From NCBI GenBank assembly GCA_900541285.1, contig UQJA01000032.1, positions 1-17,084 on the forward strand: a stretch of DNA of 17,084 nucleotides, in the 5' to 3' direction. Of the stretch, positions 1 to 6,240 are shown piece by piece. The position numbers and the translations under genes were made by a program. Below the pieces are notes generated by a model. It saw only the letters and a program-made list of their open reading frames with translations, was not told where the DNA came from and did not search any database. How positions within the stretch are numbered: position 1 is the first letter of the stretch; every line of letters begins with the position of its first letter. This DNA is from an uncultured Collinsella sp. Lineage in GTDB: Bacteria > Actinomycetota > Coriobacteriia > Coriobacteriales > Coriobacteriaceae.

Positions 1-708
1 TTCTATAACGGGGGGGGGGGGGGCCCCGCCATTCGCGCGAGCGGCCTGCCGCGCGACGAGGTGTTCGTGACGACCAAGCTGTGGATGTCGGATGTGAGCT
101 ACGAGGGGGCCAAGCGCGGCTTCGACGCGTCGCTCAAGCGGCTGGGGCTCGACTACGTCGACCTCTACCTCATCCATCAGCCGTTCAGCGACGTTTTCGG
201 CGCGTGGCGCGCCATGGAGGAGCTCTACGAGCAGGGCGTTATCCGCGCCATAGGCACAGCTAACTTCTACCCCGATCACCTCGCAAACCTCATCTCGTTC
301 AACCGCATCGCCCCCGCCGTGAACCAAGTCGAGTGCAACGTGTTCTTCCAGCAGCGCGAGGCGCAGGAGTACATGGTCGGCAAGGAGGTAGCCATGGAGG
401 GCTGGGCGCCCTTTGCGGAGGGCAGAAACGACCTCTTCCGCAACGAGGTCCTCGCTCGCATCGGCGAGGCGCACGGCAAGACGGTCGCCCAGGTCGTGTT
501 GCGCTGGCTGCTGCAGCGCGGTGTGGTCTGCATCCCTAAGAGCACGCACCGCGATCGCATGGAGCAGAACTTCGACGTCTTCGACTTCGCGCTGGGCGAC
601 GACGAGATGGTCGCCATCGCCGCGCTCGACACCGGGCGCAGCGCGTTCTTCGACCACCACGACCCCGCCACCATCGAATGGATGTCCGGGCTCGTGCGCA
701 ACGTGTAG
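1..708 (+). CDS. Aldo/keto reductase (2,5-diketo-gluconate reductase type), 5' truncated
   Basis: NAD(P)H-dependent cytosolic reductase of carbonyl compounds. The frame is open from base 1 and ends at TAG 706-708, so the N-terminus lies outside the window. Matching family sequence starts near base 28 (AIRASGLPRDEVFVTTKLW). The catalytic Lys (TTKLW) and His (LIHQP) are visible, as is the IPKST cofactor-binding motif near the C-terminus; the catalytic Asp and Tyr belong to the missing part. The first codons read FYN followed by glycines from a 14-G run, which does not fit the family, so about 25 bases at the edge are probably assembly or sequencing artefact. Methionines within the fragment are not the true start. 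It lies 43 bp upstream of an alcohol dehydrogenase on the same strand, probably in one transcript, which suggests shared aldehyde reduction. Substrate cannot be told from sequence. Confidence 0.88.
   Translation, partial: FYNGGGGGPAIRASGLPRDEVFVTTKLWMSDVSYEGAKRGFDASLKRLGLDYVDLYLIHQPFSDVFGAWRAMEELYEQGVIRAIGTANFYPDHLANLISFNRIAPAVNQVECNVFFQQREAQEYMVGKEVAMEGWAPFAEGRNDLFRNEVLARIGEAHGKTVAQVVLRWLLQRGVVCIPKSTHRDRMEQNFDVFDFALGDDEMVAIAALDTGRSAFFDHHDPATIEWMSGLVRNV
10..23. repeat. G14 homopolymer at contig edge
   Basis: Fourteen consecutive G followed by CCCC sit in the first 27 bases. The tract replaces residues that are normally acidic or mixed in aldo/keto reductases. Poly-G at a contig end is typical of a sequencing or assembly artefact, so this is probably not biological. 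Confidence 0.8.
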
Positions 709-751
709 ACGAGCGTCAGACCGCACTGATAACTTACTAGGAGGAATTGCC

Positions 752-1915
752 ATGAACTCATTCACGTACGACTACCCGGTCAGGAACTACTTCGGCGAGG
801 GAGCCATGGACCAGGCACTCGATGCCGAGATGGGTGCCATGGGCAAGACAGTGATGCTCGCCTACGGCGGAGGCTCGGTCAAACGAACCGGCGTCTACGG
901 CCACGTGGTCGATAAGCTCACGAGCGCGGGCAAGCGCGTGGTGGACTTCGGCGGCATCATGCCCAATCCGACCTACGAGAAGTGCCAGGAAGGCGCCGCG
1001 CTCGCACGCGAGGCGCAGGTCGACTTCATTCTCGCCGTCGGCGGCGGGTCGGTCTTCGACTGCTGCAAGGTAGTCTCCGCGCAGGCGATGCTTGACGAGG
1101 ACATCGAGACGTTCGAGCACGCCGACGGCAAGATGCCGAGTTCGTTCATCCCCATGGGCTGCATCGTTACGCTCTCCGGCACGGGTGCCGAGCAGAACAA
1201 CGGCGCCGTCATCACCAACGAGGAGACGCACGTGAAGGGCGCCTATCTGGGGGCGATGCCCATGTGGGCGGCGCTCGACCCGGCACTCACGCTCACCGTA
1301 CCGCACGCGCAGTTCATGAGCGGCGCGTTCGACACGCTCTCGCACTGCATGGAGAGCTATTTCGGAAGCCCGCGCGGGCGCAATGTCACCGACGACATCA
1401 ACCTCGCCATCCAGCGTAACGTCATCCGCAACATGCGGATCATCGCGGACGACGACCAGAACCTCGATGCCCGAAGCGAGCTCGTATACGACTCCGCCAT
1501 GGCCGAGAACGGCGTGCTTAAGATCGGCAAGTCAACGGACTTCCAGGCGCACATGATCCAGCACCAGTACGGCGCGTACACCCACACCAACCACGGAATG
1601 GGCCTCGCGGTCATCCACCCTGCGCTCTACCGCCACCTGGCCCCCGAGGCGCCCTCGCAGTTCGCCCGCTGGGCGCGCGAGGTGTGGGGCGTCGACGGCG
1701 AGGGCAAAGACGACCTTACGGTGGCGCTCGAAGGCATCGACCGCTTGCAGACGTTCATCGGCGAGACGGGGCTTCCCACGAGCTTCGCCGAGATGGGCTC
1801 CGACGCGTCCGACGAGACGCTGCACAAGGTTGCGGAGACCTGCGTGCTCACCGGCGGCTGCGCCAAGAAACTGGAGCGCAGCGAGGTGTTTCAGATTCTG
1901 ACCGAGTGCCTCTAG
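752..1915 (+). CDS. Iron-containing alcohol dehydrogenase family, YqhD/butanol-dehydrogenase type
   Basis: A 387-residue group III alcohol dehydrogenase, full length for the family. It reduces aldehydes to alcohols in the cytoplasm with NAD(P)H. The N-terminal nucleotide-binding domain has the YqhD/BDH signature YGGGSVKRTGVY (about residues 38-49) and a second glycine motif GGGSVFD (97-103). The metal ligands match the YqhD set: Asp194 and His198 in FDTLSH, then His267 and His281 (NHGMG). Start: ATG 752, with AGGAGG at 739-744, 7 nt upstream. The open frame runs further upstream, but that part overlaps the reductase in another frame and is a shadow. It follows the aldo/keto reductase by 43 bp, probably in one operon. 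No convincing U-tracted terminator follows. The family call is very safe; the substrate (butanal, methylglyoxal or other aldehydes) is open. Confidence 0.93.
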   Translation: MNSFTYDYPVRNYFGEGAMDQALDAEMGAMGKTVMLAYGGGSVKRTGVYGHVVDKLTSAGKRVVDFGGIMPNPTYEKCQEGAALAREAQVDFILAVGGGSVFDCCKVVSAQAMLDEDIETFEHADGKMPSSFIPMGCIVTLSGTGAEQNNGAVITNEETHVKGAYLGAMPMWAALDPALTLTVPHAQFMSGAFDTLSHCMESYFGSPRGRNVTDDINLAIQRNVIRNMRIIADDDQNLDARSELVYDSAMAENGVLKIGKSTDFQAHMIQHQYGAYTHTNHGMGLAVIHPALYRHLAPEAPSQFARWAREVWGVDGEGKDDLTVALEGIDRLQTFIGETGLPTSFAEMGSDASDETLHKVAETCVLTGGCAKKLERSEVFQILTECL

Positions 1916-1939
1916 ATCGGCGGTGGGTGATCCGCCCGC

Positions 1940-2455
1940 GCCGAAGGAAACCGTACGACTCCGAGATGCCATCGTAATCGTAGGACCCGGCGAGCCCGCC
2001 GCGCCTGATGAATCCGTCGAAGTCGTCGTCGACGGCCCCCTGCTCGTCAAAGTAGAAGCGGTATTCGCCGAAGCTGAAGGGGAGGATGTGTACCTCCCCG
2101 TGGCGCCCTGTGAACAGGGTCGCCAGGTCCGAACTCAGGAGGAACGCGTTCGATCCCGTGAGGTAGATATCCCATCCGCCACGCGCGTGAATGCTGTTAA
2201 TTGCTTTCTCGAACCCCTCACACAGCTGCACCTCGTCGATGAAGAGACGGTTGCGGGCGCCCTCTTTGTGCCGCTCTATGATTTCGCGATGCAGCGCTGG
2301 TACTCGAGCAGTAGCTCGTTGTCGAGGTCCAGCAGATCGATGTAGACGTTGTTGGAGGATGGGTCCTTCCGAGCAACGGAGGTGGAGAACGCCTTCATGA
2401 GCTCGGACTTGCTGGAGCGGCGCATCCCCGTGATCACCTTGATGTCCCAGGTGCC
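1940..2455 (-). pseudogene. Decayed ATP-binding protein (AAA ATPase of the DUF4143-type family)
   Basis: Remnant of an AAA-type ATPase of the kind often carried in accessory DNA. Reading leftward on the minus strand, a Walker A-like stretch VITGMRRSSKSELM is followed by VYIDLLDLDNELLLEYQ and then a stop. The protein resumes in the next frame near 2297-2300 with ALHREIIERHK, Walker B (RLFIDEVQ), then WDIYLTGSNAF and LPFSFGEY. One missing base (CAGGCG reading as CAGCG) explains the switch. The usual GxRRSGKS has become RRSSKS. The N-terminal residues before the P-loop are gone: the preceding toxin gene ends at 2456 in the same frame. Similarity fades near 1945, so the C-terminal domain is missing. 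Truncated at both ends and frameshifted, it is almost certainly not functional. Confidence 0.8.
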
Positions 2456-2905
2456 CTACTTCTCGCCCTCCAGCAGCCCCACGATGCGGTCGATGTCGAC
2501 GGCAAAGCGAGGCCTTCCCTCGCGCTCGTAGCGGTCGAGGTATGCCTGGCACTCGGAGACAATGCGCTTGGTGTTGCCGTCGATGATGCGCTGGAGCGTC
2601 TCGTAGTAGGCCGAGCCCTCGGTCCTAAAGCGGCGCTGGTAGGCCTTGGTTATGGGGAACATCTTGATGTAGTGGATGCCGTGGCGGCAGCCGGGGCGCG
2701 TCGTGGGGCGGGGTGGCAACGCAAAGTACTGGTCTTTGGGCACGTTAGGGGCGATGTTGGAACGCAGCGGCACGGCGAAGTCCCTGCGCTTCCCGCGGAA
2801 ACGCAGCCTCACCACCACGATGCAGGGGCGATTGTGCTTAAGCATGAGCTCGCGGTCGCCCTCGACGAGGTCGAAGAAATCCTGAGAGATGGATACGATC
2901 TTCAT
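2456..2905 (-). CDS. ToxN/AbiQ superfamily endoribonuclease toxin, TenpN-like (type III TA)
   Basis: A 149-residue intact protein. Recognisable features of the superfamily are the MKIVSIS start, a beta core with RPCIVVVRLRFRGKRRDFAVPLRSN, the stretch YFALPPRPTTRPG, and HGIHYIKMFPI, where ToxN has its INLxxMIPI-like strand. A long C-terminal helix follows (YETLQRIIDGNTKRIVSEC), as in ToxN. Members cleave RNA and are held inactive by small RNAs encoded just upstream, giving phage abortive infection or plasmid stabilisation. Start: ATG 2905, preceded by a purine/G-rich AAGGGGG. A promoter at 3056-3081 and a strongly structured 140-nt leader lie upstream, as expected for an antitoxin RNA, although I do not see the clean tandem repeats typical of ToxI. 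Downstream is a decayed ATPase. The family assignment is from memory of conserved motifs, not a search. Confidence 0.7.
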   Translation of the reverse strand: MKIVSISQDFFDLVEGDRELMLKHNRPCIVVVRLRFRGKRRDFAVPLRSNIAPNVPKDQYFALPPRPTTRPGCRHGIHYIKMFPITKAYQRRFRTEGSAYYETLQRIIDGNTKRIVSECQAYLDRYEREGRPRFAVDIDRIVGLLEGEK

Positions 2906-2924
2906 CGGTTACGCCCCCTTCATA

Positions 2925-3049
2925 CGAAGCGGGGCCCGCATCGCTGCAGGCCCCTACAGGTGGGCGATATTCTACGCCTTGCGGCACCCCGTCGCCCACG
3001 GAGGTTAAACGTACACGTAAGCCGTACTCTGAAAGCCGCGGCTTCCGGC
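2925..3049 (-). ncRNA. Structured leader, candidate type III RNA antitoxin
   Basis: Between the promoter and the toxin start, the minus-strand transcript can form a perfect 8-bp stem (GTGGGCGA with TCGCCCAC, 2960-2967 and 2992-2999) and a 10-bp hairpin with a GCGA tetraloop (2931-2954: GGGGCC, a U-G pair, GCA). The palindrome AAGCCGCGGCTT lies further upstream. Two 12-mers, TGCCGGAAGCCG and TGCCGCAAGGCG, agree at 10 of 12 positions and are 64 nt apart, the only hint of a repeat. Position and structure suit an antitoxin RNA followed by an attenuating hairpin; no U-tract follows the hairpin. Inference only. Confidence 0.33.
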
Positions 3050-3055
3050 AAGTAG

Positions 3056-3081
3056 TTTATACCACGAAAGGTCGCTTTCAA
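3056..3081 (-). promoter_or_regulatory. Promoter of the toxin transcript
   Basis: On the minus strand, TTGAAA (3076-3081) precedes an extended -10, TGGTATAAA (TATAAA at 3056-3061). The 14-nt spacer is short, but a TGn extended -10 tolerates a poorly placed -35. It would start a transcript about 145 nt before the toxin ATG. Confidence 0.45.
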
Positions 3082-3391
3082 TGCGCATAGCTCGCAAAAT
3101 AACACTCGCTGGGCCGTCACCCCTGACCGTTACCCTCCAATCTTCATTGAAGTCAGCGGGTCAATTCATATAGTCATGGGGGTTTATCCTGAAGGAAATC
3201 AAATTTATACCCCCATAACTAAGGAATTTTCTATTCCCACTCAATGACTAGAGCCCTGGTGTAATTGGCTGGATCACCGTTCCGGGAACCGGTATCGACC
3301 TACCTGTCCGCCAAGCTCCTTCTTCAGCTCCAGCCTAGTATCTGACTCGCGCCGTTATAAGCGAAAACCGAAGAGATGCATCTTAGCCAAG
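3082..3391. other. Intergenic, lower-GC junction region
   Basis: No intact gene. It holds an inverted repeat (ATGGGGGT at 3176-3183, ACCCCCAT at 3209-3216) and a decayed minus-strand gene end (3231-3349). Base composition shifts here toward AT compared with both the dehydrogenase genes and the PTS locus, marking the left edge of the methyltransferase cassette. Confidence 0.6.
3231..3349 (-). pseudogene. Decayed 3' end of an unidentified gene, ending in IEWE
   Basis: Minus-strand reading gives ESDTRLELKKELGGQVGRYR then FPER in one frame. After a single-base shift near 3270 it continues as DPANYTRALVIEWE and ends at TAG (3231-3233). The joined sequence looks protein-like, but I do not recognise the family. 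The last four codons match the conserved end of GMP synthase (GuaA), but the residues before them do not. It is too short and broken to be functional. Confidence 0.35.
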
Positions 3392-3411
3392 AAATAAGGT
3401 TAGCCTTATTT
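3392..3411 (+). promoter_or_regulatory. Operator resembling a DtxR/IdeR iron box
   Basis: AAATAAGGTTAGCCTTATTT is an inverted repeat with 8-bp arms around TTAG. Aligned from 3395, it matches the DtxR/IdeR consensus TWAGGTTAGSCTAACCTWA at 15 of 19 positions. It overlaps the expected -35 of the promoter whose -10 is at 3431, the position for metal-dependent repression of the methyltransferase cassette. The regulator itself is not in the window. Confidence 0.5.
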
Positions 3412-3427
3412 TGCTGCATGATTCGTG

Positions 3428-3451
3428 TGTTATAGTTAGATAGCTCTAACT
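3428..3451 (+). promoter_or_regulatory. Extended -10 promoter with second palindromic operator
   Basis: An extended -10, TGTTATAGT (TATAGT at 3431-3436), lies 33 bp before the first methyltransferase start. A perfect inverted repeat, AGTTAGATAGCTCTAACT (3434-3451), overlaps its 3' half and the probable transcription start. The TTAG/CTAA half-sites recall those in the 3392 box, so one regulator may bind both. Confidence 0.45.
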
Positions 3452-3468
3452 GTTTGGGGGCGACAGCC

Positions 3469-4098
3469 ATGCACGGACGCAAGGGCTTCTGGGACAAGAA
3501 TGCCGGTCGGTACGACCGTTTCATGCGAAAGGACCGGGCGGCGTATGAGAAGATGTATGAGCTGATCAGGCCGGTAGTGAAAGCAAAAACCGTACTGGAG
3601 GTTGCCACCGGCACGGGGCTTATCGCAAAGAGCATCGTGAATGCGGCGGCACACATCGAAGCTACAGACGCTTCTGCAAAGATGATCCTTGAAGCAAAGC
3701 GGGACAATCAATCCGCAAAGCTGCACTTTTCCGTACAAGATATGTTCCGCCTGCCCTATGCACAGAAGTCCTTCGAAGTGGTGATCGCGTCCAACGCGCT
3801 TCACATAGTGCCGCATCCGGAAAAGGCCCTACAAGAAATCAGGCGGGTGCTGAAGGACGACGGCGTGCTCATCGCGCCAACCTTCACCCACGCGGGAAAC
3901 TCGGTTTCCGGCAAGGCAAAAGCCTTTTTCATGAGTATGGCGGGATTCCCCCTCCACAGCAGGTGGACAAGCGAGGAATACCTACGTTTCCTGCGTCAAA
4001 ACGGCTGGGCGGTGCAGAAAAGCGCGGTGCTGAAGGCCTCGTTCCCGTTGACCTATGCGGAATGCACGAAATCGGAGAGGCCAGATGTCGTTCTTTGA
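3469..4098 (+). CDS. Class I SAM-dependent methyltransferase
   Basis: About 209 residues. Seven-stranded methyltransferase fold of the Methyltransf_11 type, cytosolic. SAM motif I is VLEVATGTGLIA, followed by an acidic residue at the end of strand 2 (IEATDAS), the motif IV region FEVVIASNALHIV, and EIRRVLKDDGVLIAP (motif VI). The N-terminal GRKGFWDKNAGRYDRFM is typical of a group found in gut Clostridia. I chose ATG 3469 over a TTG 15 nt upstream because family proteins start near that position; GGGGG at 3456-3460 may act as ribosome site. Its codon use is less GC-biased than the neighbouring blocks, a sign of transfer. The 3' end overlaps the next start by 14 nt, implying translational coupling. 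Substrate unknown; the iron-box-like operator upstream hints at a metal-responsive role. Confidence 0.85.
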   Translation: MHGRKGFWDKNAGRYDRFMRKDRAAYEKMYELIRPVVKAKTVLEVATGTGLIAKSIVNAAAHIEATDASAKMILEAKRDNQSAKLHFSVQDMFRLPYAQKSFEVVIASNALHIVPHPEKALQEIRRVLKDDGVLIAPTFTHAGNSVSGKAKAFFMSMAGFPLHSRWTSEEYLRFLRQNGWAVQKSAVLKASFPLTYAECTKSERPDVVL

Positions 4099-4339
4099 AA
4101 ACACCCGCAAGCCCGTGGGACTCGGCGGAAAACTTATGGTTGCCATGATGAATCTGGGCCACAGCCCTGTGGCGCAGTGGGGACTTCAATTTCTACGACT
4201 TGCGCCAAATGCCAAGGTGCTGGATTGCGGCTGCGGCGGCGGGGCAAACATTTTTGCATCCATCCTGCACATGGCGATAGGCATGACGGTCATAGCGGCT
4301 GTGCTGGCGGCGGCACTTATGACAGTTTTTATTCACTGA
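4085..4339 (+). pseudogene. Truncated methyltransferase fused in frame to a foreign membrane tail
   Basis: 84 residues. The first 55 or so are the N-terminus of a second class I methyltransferase (MSFFENTRKPVGLGGKLMV, then LGHSPVAQWGL and SAM motif I VLDCGCGGGANI). Directly after motif I the sequence becomes a hydrophobic helix (HMAIGMTVIAAVLAAALMTV) and stops. Real methyltransferases of this type continue for well over 100 residues with the rest of the Rossmann fold, so this is an internal deletion joining it to the C-terminal transmembrane segment of another protein, perhaps a transporter once encoded between this gene and the next. GGAGAGG lies just upstream of ATG 4085. It cannot methylate as it stands; it might still make a small membrane protein. 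Confidence 0.7.
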
Positions 4340-4350
4340 GGAAGAAACCT

Positions 4351-5181
4351 ATGAAATGTAAAATTGAGAAAAACACCGTGCAAGAAACGCTGATCCTCCC
4401 GCTGTATTCCCGAAAGCTGTGTACGGAGCTGTACCCGAACCTTTACAGGGATGAAACAGCGGTTCGCCTGCTCGACCAGATCGACTACGACTTTTCAGAG
4501 GCAGAGAAAAACTCCCGCAGCCTGATGCAGCGCTTTGGTGCGCTGGAGGTGGCCATGCGGCAGAGTGACCTTGCTTTCGAGGTGCGGGATTACCTGAAAG
4601 GCCATCCCAATGCGGCGGTGGTCAATCTGGGCTGCGGGTTGGACAACACCGGCAGAACCTGCGACAACGGTAGATGCAAGATCTACAATCTGGACTTCCC
4701 GGATGTGATTGCCTTGCGGCAGCAGCTACTGCCTGCCGGGGATCGGGAACAAAATATCCCCTGCGACCTGAAAGACACCGCATGGTTTGGCAAAATCGAT
4801 GCCTCCGGCGGGGCGGTGTTCTTTGCCTCCGGGGTGTTCTATTACTTTCTGACCCAGGAGGTCCGGGAACTGGTGCGGGGAATGGCGAACGCTTTCCCAT
4901 GCGGTGTGCTGGTCTTTGATGCCGCCAATCGGACGGCAGTAAAGATGATCGCAAAAACATGGCTTAGGACTGCAAAAATCAAGGATGTGGGGGCATATTT
5001 TGCGGTTTCGGATGCCGCCAAGGAAATCGGCGCGTGGGACAGCCGTCTGCAGGTCACAAGTCGCGGCTATATGCTGGGTTACAACGATTTGAGAGACCCT
5101 TCTGTCAGCGGCTTTTTCCGGTTTCTCGCAAGGGTCGGTGACAAAGGGATGAAAATGCAAATCGTGAAAATAAGATTTTGA
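4351..5181 (+). CDS. Class I SAM-dependent methyltransferase, TcmP/leucine carboxyl methyltransferase family
   Basis: 276 residues, full length for the LCM/TcmP family of small-molecule O-methyltransferases. Evidence: an N-terminal helical region (VQETLILPLYSRKLCTELYP), the SAM motif VVNLGCGLDNTGR near residue 90, then IYNLDFPDVIALRQQLLP, which corresponds to the family's Y-DLD-P-VI--R pattern, and VFFASGVFYYF followed by a C-terminal sheet. The ribosome site GAGGAAG (4338-4344) overlaps the stop of the preceding reading frame, so translation is probably coupled. Codon use is again lower in GC than the flanks. It is the last gene of the cassette and runs into a strong terminator. Physiological substrate unknown. 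A longer upstream open frame (from 4177) is not credible because family homology begins at this ATG. Confidence 0.85.
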   Translation: MKCKIEKNTVQETLILPLYSRKLCTELYPNLYRDETAVRLLDQIDYDFSEAEKNSRSLMQRFGALEVAMRQSDLAFEVRDYLKGHPNAAVVNLGCGLDNTGRTCDNGRCKIYNLDFPDVIALRQQLLPAGDREQNIPCDLKDTAWFGKIDASGGAVFFASGVFYYFLTQEVRELVRGMANAFPCGVLVFDAANRTAVKMIAKTWLRTAKIKDVGAYFAVSDAAKEIGAWDSRLQVTSRGYMLGYNDLRDPSVSGFFRFLARVGDKGMKMQIVKIRF

Positions 5182-5194
5182 GAGACAAAAATGC

Positions 5195-5244
5195 AAAAGA
5201 CGAGCGCTTCTTGCCGCCCAATTGGCAAGAAGCGCTCGTCTTTT
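5195..5244. terminator. Bidirectional Rho-independent terminator
   Basis: Perfect inverted repeat with 21-bp arms (5195-5215 and 5224-5244) and an 8-nt loop. The arms start AAAAGACGAGCG and end CGCTCGTCTTTT, so each strand has a U-tract. It lies between the convergent ends of the methyltransferase gene (+) and the ROK kinase gene (-) and can serve both. Confidence 0.92.
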
Positions 5245-5276
5245 CTTAACGCGTTGTATGGCGGAGAGAGCGCAAG

Positions 5277-6161
5277 TTACGCGAGCGCCCTTCTTGCCAG
5301 CTCGGCCGCGCCAAGGATTCCTTGGTCGCCGCCGCAGCCCGGGGCGCAGATGTAGCTCTCTATGTCCTTAAGCTCGGCGGTCTGGATGTAGCCACCCAGA
5401 TATTCGAGGGTCTTCTTGCGGACGATGCCGTAGAGCTGCTCCTGGTGCATCACGCCGCCGCCGAGGACGATACGGCGAGGCGAGTACATGAGCACGAGGT
5501 TCGCGCACATCTGCCCCAGATAATCCCCCTCGAGCGCCCACACCTCAGCGTTGTCCGCGAGCTCGGCCGCGGGCTTTCCCCAGCGCGCGGCGATGGCGGG
5601 GCCGGAGGCGAGGCCCTCGAGACAGCTCGCGTGGCTCGGGCAGACGCAGCGTCCCTCCTCGGTGGGACGGGTCCTTACCAGCATGTGGCCGGCCTCGGGG
5701 TGCAGCATGCCGTGAAGGAGCCTGCCCGCGCACATGACGCCCGCGCCCACGCCGGTGCCGATGGTCACGTAGACGGCGTCCTCGAGCCCCTTGCAGCAGC
5801 CGAAGACTACTTCGCCGAGGCAGGCAACGTTCACGTCCGTGTCGTAGGTCACCGGAATCCCGAGGGCGTCGGCGAACGCGGCGCGAAGACCATAGCCTCG
5901 CCACGCGAGCTTGGGCGTCTGGAGGATGGAACCGTAGCGCTCATCGTTGGGGTCGACGCAGGTCGGGCCGAAGGCGCCGATGCCCAACGCGTTCACATCG
6001 CGGGCGGTGAACCACTCGACCATTTGTGGGACGGTCTCGGCGGGCGTAAGCGTCGGGGTCTCCATACGGTCGAGAACCTCGCCGTCGCCGGACACCACGG
6101 CACAGACCATCTTGGTCCCGCCGGCCTCGAGGGCGCCGAGCCTCATTTGCTTTTCGCTCAT
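5277..6161 (-). CDS. ROK family sugar kinase, fructokinase type
   Basis: 294 residues, normal for single-domain ROK kinases of the ScrK/GmuE/YdhR fructokinase group. It phosphorylates a free hexose (most often fructose) with ATP in the cytosol. The phosphate-binding motif is LEAGGTK (about 11-17). The catalytic Asp lies in YDTDVNVACLGE (Asp109), and the second ATP motif is VTIGTGVGAGV. The zinc-binding ROK signature reads HPEAGH followed by CVCPSHASCLEGLASGP, with His159, Cys174, His177 and Cys180 as likely ligands. The CLEGLASGPAI sequence is typical of fructokinases rather than of NagC-type repressors, and there is no N-terminal HTH. AAGGAGG precedes ATG 6161. It is the last gene of the PTS operon, 79 bp after the GH172 gene, so it probably captures the non-phosphorylated sugar released by that enzyme. 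Confidence 0.9.
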   Translation of the reverse strand: MSEKQMRLGALEAGGTKMVCAVVSGDGEVLDRMETPTLTPAETVPQMVEWFTARDVNALGIGAFGPTCVDPNDERYGSILQTPKLAWRGYGLRAAFADALGIPVTYDTDVNVACLGEVVFGCCKGLEDAVYVTIGTGVGAGVMCAGRLLHGMLHPEAGHMLVRTRPTEEGRCVCPSHASCLEGLASGPAIAARWGKPAAELADNAEVWALEGDYLGQMCANLVLMYSPRRIVLGGGVMHQEQLYGIVRKKTLEYLGGYIQTAELKDIESYICAPGCGGDQGILGAAELARRALA

Positions 6162-6179
6162 GTGATCCTCCTTACAAAG

Positions 6180-6213
6180 GGGCGCCCGCAGTCATGGTCA
6201 ACCGCGGGCGCCC
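6180..6213 (-). other. Intercistronic hairpin between GH172 and kinase genes
   Basis: GGGCGCCCGC (6180-6189) pairs with GCGGGCGCCC (6204-6213) around a 14-nt loop. On the transcribed strand it is followed by only a short CCCCTTTG, so it may be a partial terminator that lowers kinase expression, or a 3'-end stabiliser of the upstream mRNA. Confidence 0.6.
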
Positions 6214-6240
6214 ATAACGTTGGCTTGTTTCGAGGCGACC

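Noticed and set aside
413..751. Long open frame running through the reductase gene into the alcohol dehydrogenase, suggesting a fusion protein
   Set aside because: The part before 752 is Arg/Ser-rich shadow of the reductase in another frame; the dehydrogenase has its own AGGAGG and ATG at 752.
3245..3320. tRNA-like segment (TGGTGTAATTGGC, GGTATCGACC)
   Set aside because: No acceptor stem or proper anticodon arm can be drawn, and the opposite strand reads as a decayed protein end.
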